A stretch of DNA of 64,000 nucleotides from Pseudoalteromonas luteoviolacea (GTDB taxonomy: Bacteria; Pseudomonadota; Gammaproteobacteria; Enterobacterales; Alteromonadaceae). Below the pieces are notes generated by a model. The model saw nothing but the letters and a program-made list of their open reading frames with translations, made no database searches and was not told where the DNA came from. Of this stretch, positions 61,112 through 64,000 are shown piece after piece. A program made the translations under genes and the position numbers. The stretch covers positions 80,668 to 144,667 of the forward strand of contig NZ_JAGJEH010000014.1 in assembly GCF_018100925.1 (NCBI RefSeq). The letters are read 5' to 3'. How positions within the stretch are numbered: position 1 is the stretch's first letter; each line of letters opens with the position of its first letter.

Positions 61112-61978
61112 TTATTGATTGATGGTCGCAAATGGCGTGCCCATTCTTGTCACTGTCTCTGGTTGCTGGTCTGCCAAAAACTCAGCTTTATCTGCACCCC
61201 AAGATAAAATCACCGTTGAGCCTAGTTTAAAGCGTCCCATCTCGTCGCCTTTTTTGAGTTTAATTGCTTGAGGCCCTTCGCTCGGGTAATCCCAACTAAA
61301 GATGTCTTTGCCCGCTGGTGGAGTTACTGTACCAGCCCAGATTGTTTCGATGCTCGCTACGATGGTCGCACCAACAAGCACCATAGACAGAGGACCGATC
61401 TCAGTATCAAAAATTGCTACGACCCGCTCATTTCTAGCAAAAAGGTTCGGGACATTTTGTGCTGTTAATGGATTTACGGAGAACAGATCTCCAGGCACAT
61501 AAATCATTTTTTTAAGTACGCCATCTACTGGCATATGGATTCGGTGGTAGTCTTTCGGCGCCAAATAGATGGTCGCGAATTTGCCACCAAGGAACGGAGC
61601 GACGTCTTGTTCATTGCCCCCTAGCAGGGTTTGAAGACTATAGTCATGGCCCTTTGCTTGGATAATTTGGCCATCAACTACATCACCTAACTGGCTGATA
61701 GCCCCATCCACAGGATGCGCGATGATATGATCTTCAGTGGCCAATGGACGGATCCCTGGCTTCAGAGGGCGAGTAAAAAACTCATTGAAGGTCTTATAAT
61801 GCGCAGGATCTTCGTACAATGCCTCACTCATATCAATCTTATACTGTTTGATAAACAGCTTGATCAATTGAGTTGTCAGTGCGCCGGCTTGGGCTGCGGC
61901 AAGCTTCCCCACTAAACGTGACACCGCGTGTTTAGGCAGAGCATATTGCATTGCAATTTTTATTTTATCCAAGTTCAC
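61112..61978 (-). CDS. psd: Phosphatidylserine decarboxylase Psd
   Basis: Psd makes phosphatidylethanolamine from phosphatidylserine at the inner membrane. The 288-residue proenzyme has the self-cleavage LGST motif (about residue 251, FKLGSTVILSWG) that yields the pyruvoyl group, and the family motifs HPVDGAISQLG and PKDYHRIHMPVDG. It follows rsgA on the same strand with a 90-bp gap, the usual rsgA-psd order. Confidence 0.96.
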   Translation of the reverse strand: MNLDKIKIAMQYALPKHAVSRLVGKLAAAQAGALTTQLIKLFIKQYKIDMSEALYEDPAHYKTFNEFFTRPLKPGIRPLATEDHIIAHPVDGAISQLGDVVDGQIIQAKGHDYSLQTLLGGNEQDVAPFLGGKFATIYLAPKDYHRIHMPVDGVLKKMIYVPGDLFSVNPLTAQNVPNLFARNERVVAIFDTEIGPLSMVLVGATIVASIETIWAGTVTPPAGKDIFSWDYPSEGPQAIKLKKGDEMGRFKLGSTVILSWGADKAEFLADQQPETVTRMGTPFATINQ

Positions 61979-62066
61979 ATTATTTTCCTGAAGTATCTTG
62001 CCAAGAGCGTACCCGCTGCCTTTGGCATTATTTAATTTAACTATCTAAATCCGATGATGGATAATA

Positions 62067-63119
62067 TCAAACTCTGGGTGCACGTGCACCTGCGCGGCCA
62101 TCAGCCATTGATTCTAAGATACGGTGGTAGCTGTCAAAACGCAGTTCACTGATTGCACCTTGCTCTACGGCTTCAGTGATCAAGCAGCCTGGATCATTTA
62201 AGTGCTTGCAATCTCTAAAGCGACATCCACCGATAAATTCTCTAAATTCCTTAAAGCACCAAGTGACGCGTTCTACTTCTAAATGCCATAAGCCAAACTC
62301 TCTGATCCCTGGGCTATCAATGAGGTTGCCGCCGGTAGGCAGGTGATGGAGCTTTGACACAGTGGTAGTATGTTGCCCAAGACCGCTATTTTCGGAGACT
62401 TCCTGCGTGAGTATATCTGCGTCGGGTAAAACGGTATTGACCAGAGTGGATTTACCGACACCTGATTGTCCGACAAAAATATTATTCTTGTCTTTTAATA
62501 AATCTTTCAGCTCATCAATACCTTCACCAGACTTGTTACTAACAAGTAGCACGCGATAGCCCAAATCACGATAGATATCGAGTACCTCATCGACATACTC
62601 TAGGCCTTCTTGATCAAGTAAATCAATTTTATTGAGCAGTAATATGGGCTCAATACCCATGTCTTCACAGGCAACTAAATACCTATCAATAATTTGAGGT
62701 GTAAATTCGGGCACGACCGCTGAAACCATTAATATTTGGTCAATATTGGCTGCGACCACCTTCACGCCATCGTAAAAATCTGGACGGGTGAGCTGAGAGC
62801 GTCTTTCTTCAACAGCTTCAATAACGCCAGCTAAATCTCCCTCGCTTACTTTTGCGCGGCGGAAAATAACATTGTCACCGCATACAAGGCTACCGACGGT
62901 GCGACGGATGTTGCAACGCAGCACATCGCCTCCTTCGACTTCAACATCTGCATGTTGGCCAAAACGGCTTACAACAATCGCTGGCTCGGTTGGTCCGAGG
63001 TTGTCTGTCTGCCAATGTAATTCAGCAGTTTCACTGTGTTTGGCCTTAGCCAAACGTTTTTGTTGGTTGGCCTTAATCCGTCTGGATTGGCCTTGACTGA
63101 GTTTTTTACGTTTTGCCAT
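62067..63119 (-). CDS. rsgA: Ribosome small-subunit GTPase RsgA
   Basis: RsgA is a late assembly GTPase for the 30S subunit. The 350-residue protein has an N-terminal OB fold (about 35-110) and a circularly permuted G domain in order G4 NKID, G1 GQSGVGKST, G3 DSPG. A C-terminal zinc motif (C-x5-C-x5-H around CRFRDCKHLNDPGC) follows. I placed the start at the ATG at 63119 (MAKRKKLSQG), because the frame upstream has no ribosome site. It is divergent from orn and followed by psd. Confidence 0.95.
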   Translation of the reverse strand: MAKRKKLSQGQSRRIKANQQKRLAKAKHSETAELHWQTDNLGPTEPAIVVSRFGQHADVEVEGGDVLRCNIRRTVGSLVCGDNVIFRRAKVSEGDLAGVIEAVEERRSQLTRPDFYDGVKVVAANIDQILMVSAVVPEFTPQIIDRYLVACEDMGIEPILLLNKIDLLDQEGLEYVDEVLDIYRDLGYRVLLVSNKSGEGIDELKDLLKDKNNIFVGQSGVGKSTLVNTVLPDADILTQEVSENSGLGQHTTTVSKLHHLPTGGNLIDSPGIREFGLWHLEVERVTWCFKEFREFIGGCRFRDCKHLNDPGCLITEAVEQGAISELRFDSYHRILESMADGRAGARAPRV

Positions 63120-63293
63120 ATCTATAAACTCACGAGACGAATTATTGCGAATGATTGGTGTATAAGCCATTCATAGGCTATAACTCAATAAAAATGCCCC
63201 GCTTTGTAAAAAAAAGCTTTTGGTCGAGTGATGAAGCTAATATGATATATCTAATTGCATTGGATCTAAAGGAAAGTACCGTTAAGGTAATGT

Positions 63294-63839
63294 ATGTCTT
63301 TTCATGAATCAAACTTGGTCTGGCTCGACCTAGAGATGACAGGGCTAGAACCTAAAACAGATAAAATTCTCGAAATTGCAACTGTGATAACAGATTGCGA
63401 TTTAAATGTGCTTGCTGAAGGTCCAGTGATCGCGATTCATCAAAGTGATGAGTTGCTTGATAATATGGATGAGTGGTGTACCAATCAACATGGCCGCTCA
63501 GGGTTAACAGCCCGCTGTAAAGCGAGTACTTTAAGCGAAGCAGACGCGATAGCACAAACTCTCGACTTTTTGAAGCAGTGGGTACCACCTGGCAAATCAC
63601 CAATGTGTGGCAACTCTATTGGCCAAGACCGTCGTTTCCTTCACAAGTATATGCCAGAACTTGAAGCATACTTCCATTATCGCAACCTTGACGTGAGCAC
63701 AATTAAAGAGCTTGCAAGGCGTTGGCGACCAGAACTTTTAAATGATATCAAAAAGAAAAGCTCGCATTTAGCGTTGGACGATATCAAAGACTCCATTATG
63801 GAGTTGAAGGTTTATCAAGAAAAATTCTTCAATTTATAA
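63294..63839 (+). CDS. orn: Oligoribonuclease Orn
   Basis: Orn degrades 2- to 5-nt RNAs, including pGpG from c-di-GMP turnover. The 181-residue DEDDh 3'-5' exonuclease has motif I LDLEMTGL with the two acidic ligands (about residues 11-18), motif II CGNSIGQDRRFL and motif III HLALDDIKDS. Length is normal. It is divergent from rsgA, as in E. coli, and is followed by a stable-RNA-type promoter. Confidence 0.97.
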   Translation: MSFHESNLVWLDLEMTGLEPKTDKILEIATVITDCDLNVLAEGPVIAIHQSDELLDNMDEWCTNQHGRSGLTARCKASTLSEADAIAQTLDFLKQWVPPGKSPMCGNSIGQDRRFLHKYMPELEAYFHYRNLDVSTIKELARRWRPELLNDIKKKSSHLALDDIKDSIMELKVYQEKFFNL

Positions 63840-63846
63840 AAAAAGC

Positions 63847-63874
63847 TTGCAAAGCATTTTGTATCTTGTAGAAT
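63847..63874 (+). promoter_or_regulatory. Strong promoter with GC-rich discriminator, stable-RNA type
   Basis: TTGCAA (63847-63852) and TAGAAT (63869-63874) are 16 bp apart and followed by CCTGCCCCGC, a GC-rich discriminator typical of tRNA and rRNA promoters under stringent control. In relatives a tRNA gene often follows orn. The transcript runs off the window end, where a tRNA-like but imperfect sequence begins near 63962. Confidence 0.6.
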
Positions 63875-64000
63875 CCTGCCCCGCTTGAAACGACAAGCTC
63901 TTAAGGCTAAGAGCGAGTTGATTAAGCGGGTTTTGTTCAAAATATCTGAGCAAACTATGAAGCGGCACTAGCTCAGCTGCTAAAACGTTAGACGCGACCC

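Noticed and set aside
1..64000. CRISPR arrays, insertion sequences, prophage or integrase genes
   Set aside because: None seen: no regularly spaced repeats, transposase, phage structural or integrase motifs.

Overview
The window is a gene-dense stretch of chromosome from a marine gammaproteobacterium of the Alteromonadales, most likely Pseudoalteromonas. The evidence is the low-to-mid GC content, the conserved order pilPQ-aroKB-damX-dam-rpe-gph-trpS, polA near engB with cytochrome c4, rsgA-psd next to orn, and small families typical of this order (DUF2970, DUF3802, DUF1285, DUF2489, YihI). I see no insertion sequence, prophage, CRISPR array or rRNA operon. Almost everything is core metabolism, so the interest lies mainly in RNA elements and small genes.

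Layout. 1-9.7 kb: end of the type IV pilus operon (pilP partial, pilQ), shikimate genes aroK and aroB, damX and dam, two small convergent membrane proteins, then rpe-gph-trpS. 9.7-14.4 kb: a small GG-motif peptide that looks like a natural-product precursor, then a reverse-strand operon (dapA-like, dapD-like, PLP decarboxylase, AstE/AspA-type deacylase) led by a clear lysine riboswitch. 14.5-17.4 kb: a hybrid histidine kinase and a TraB/GumN protein. 17.5-24.1 kb: ilvGMEDA with a leader peptide and attenuator, and a perfect palindrome inside the promoter. 24.1-32.3 kb: membrane-anchored NMT1/THI5-like protein, methyltransferase, beta-carbonic anhydrase, ubiK, rep, and a GAF-GAF-GGDEF-degenerate EAL protein. 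32.4-40.5 kb: cytochrome c5, elbB, polA (tandem DnaA boxes upstream), YceI, DUF1285, engB, cytochrome c4. 40.8-41.1 kb: a CsrB/RsmZ-like sRNA with nine GGA motifs and a strong terminator. 41.2-49.4 kb: methyltransferase, yihI, DUF2489, a second tiny GG-motif peptide (42975-43127), pabA/trpG, HDOD protein, and astC-astA-astD for arginine catabolism. 49.5-54.4 kb: DUF3802, OsmC/YhfA, speD, TonB receptor, thioesterase, META-domain lipoprotein. 54.5-61.0 kb: TPP riboswitch and the operon thiC-thiO-thiS-thiG-thiDE-thiF. 61.1-64 kb: psd and rsgA (reverse), orn (forward), and a stable-RNA-type promoter at the edge.

How the parts work together. Three biosynthetic operons are each controlled by a different RNA mechanism: lysine by a riboswitch, branched-chain amino acids by translation-coupled attenuation, and thiamine by a TPP riboswitch. 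The thiamine operon has ThiO rather than ThiH in the window, which indicates the oxygen-dependent glycine oxidase route, and it carries a ThiD-ThiE fusion. The strongest candidates for something not yet described are the two orphan GG-leader peptides, which have no modification genes nearby, the lysine-riboswitch operon with non-canonical enzymes, and the CsrB-like RNA.
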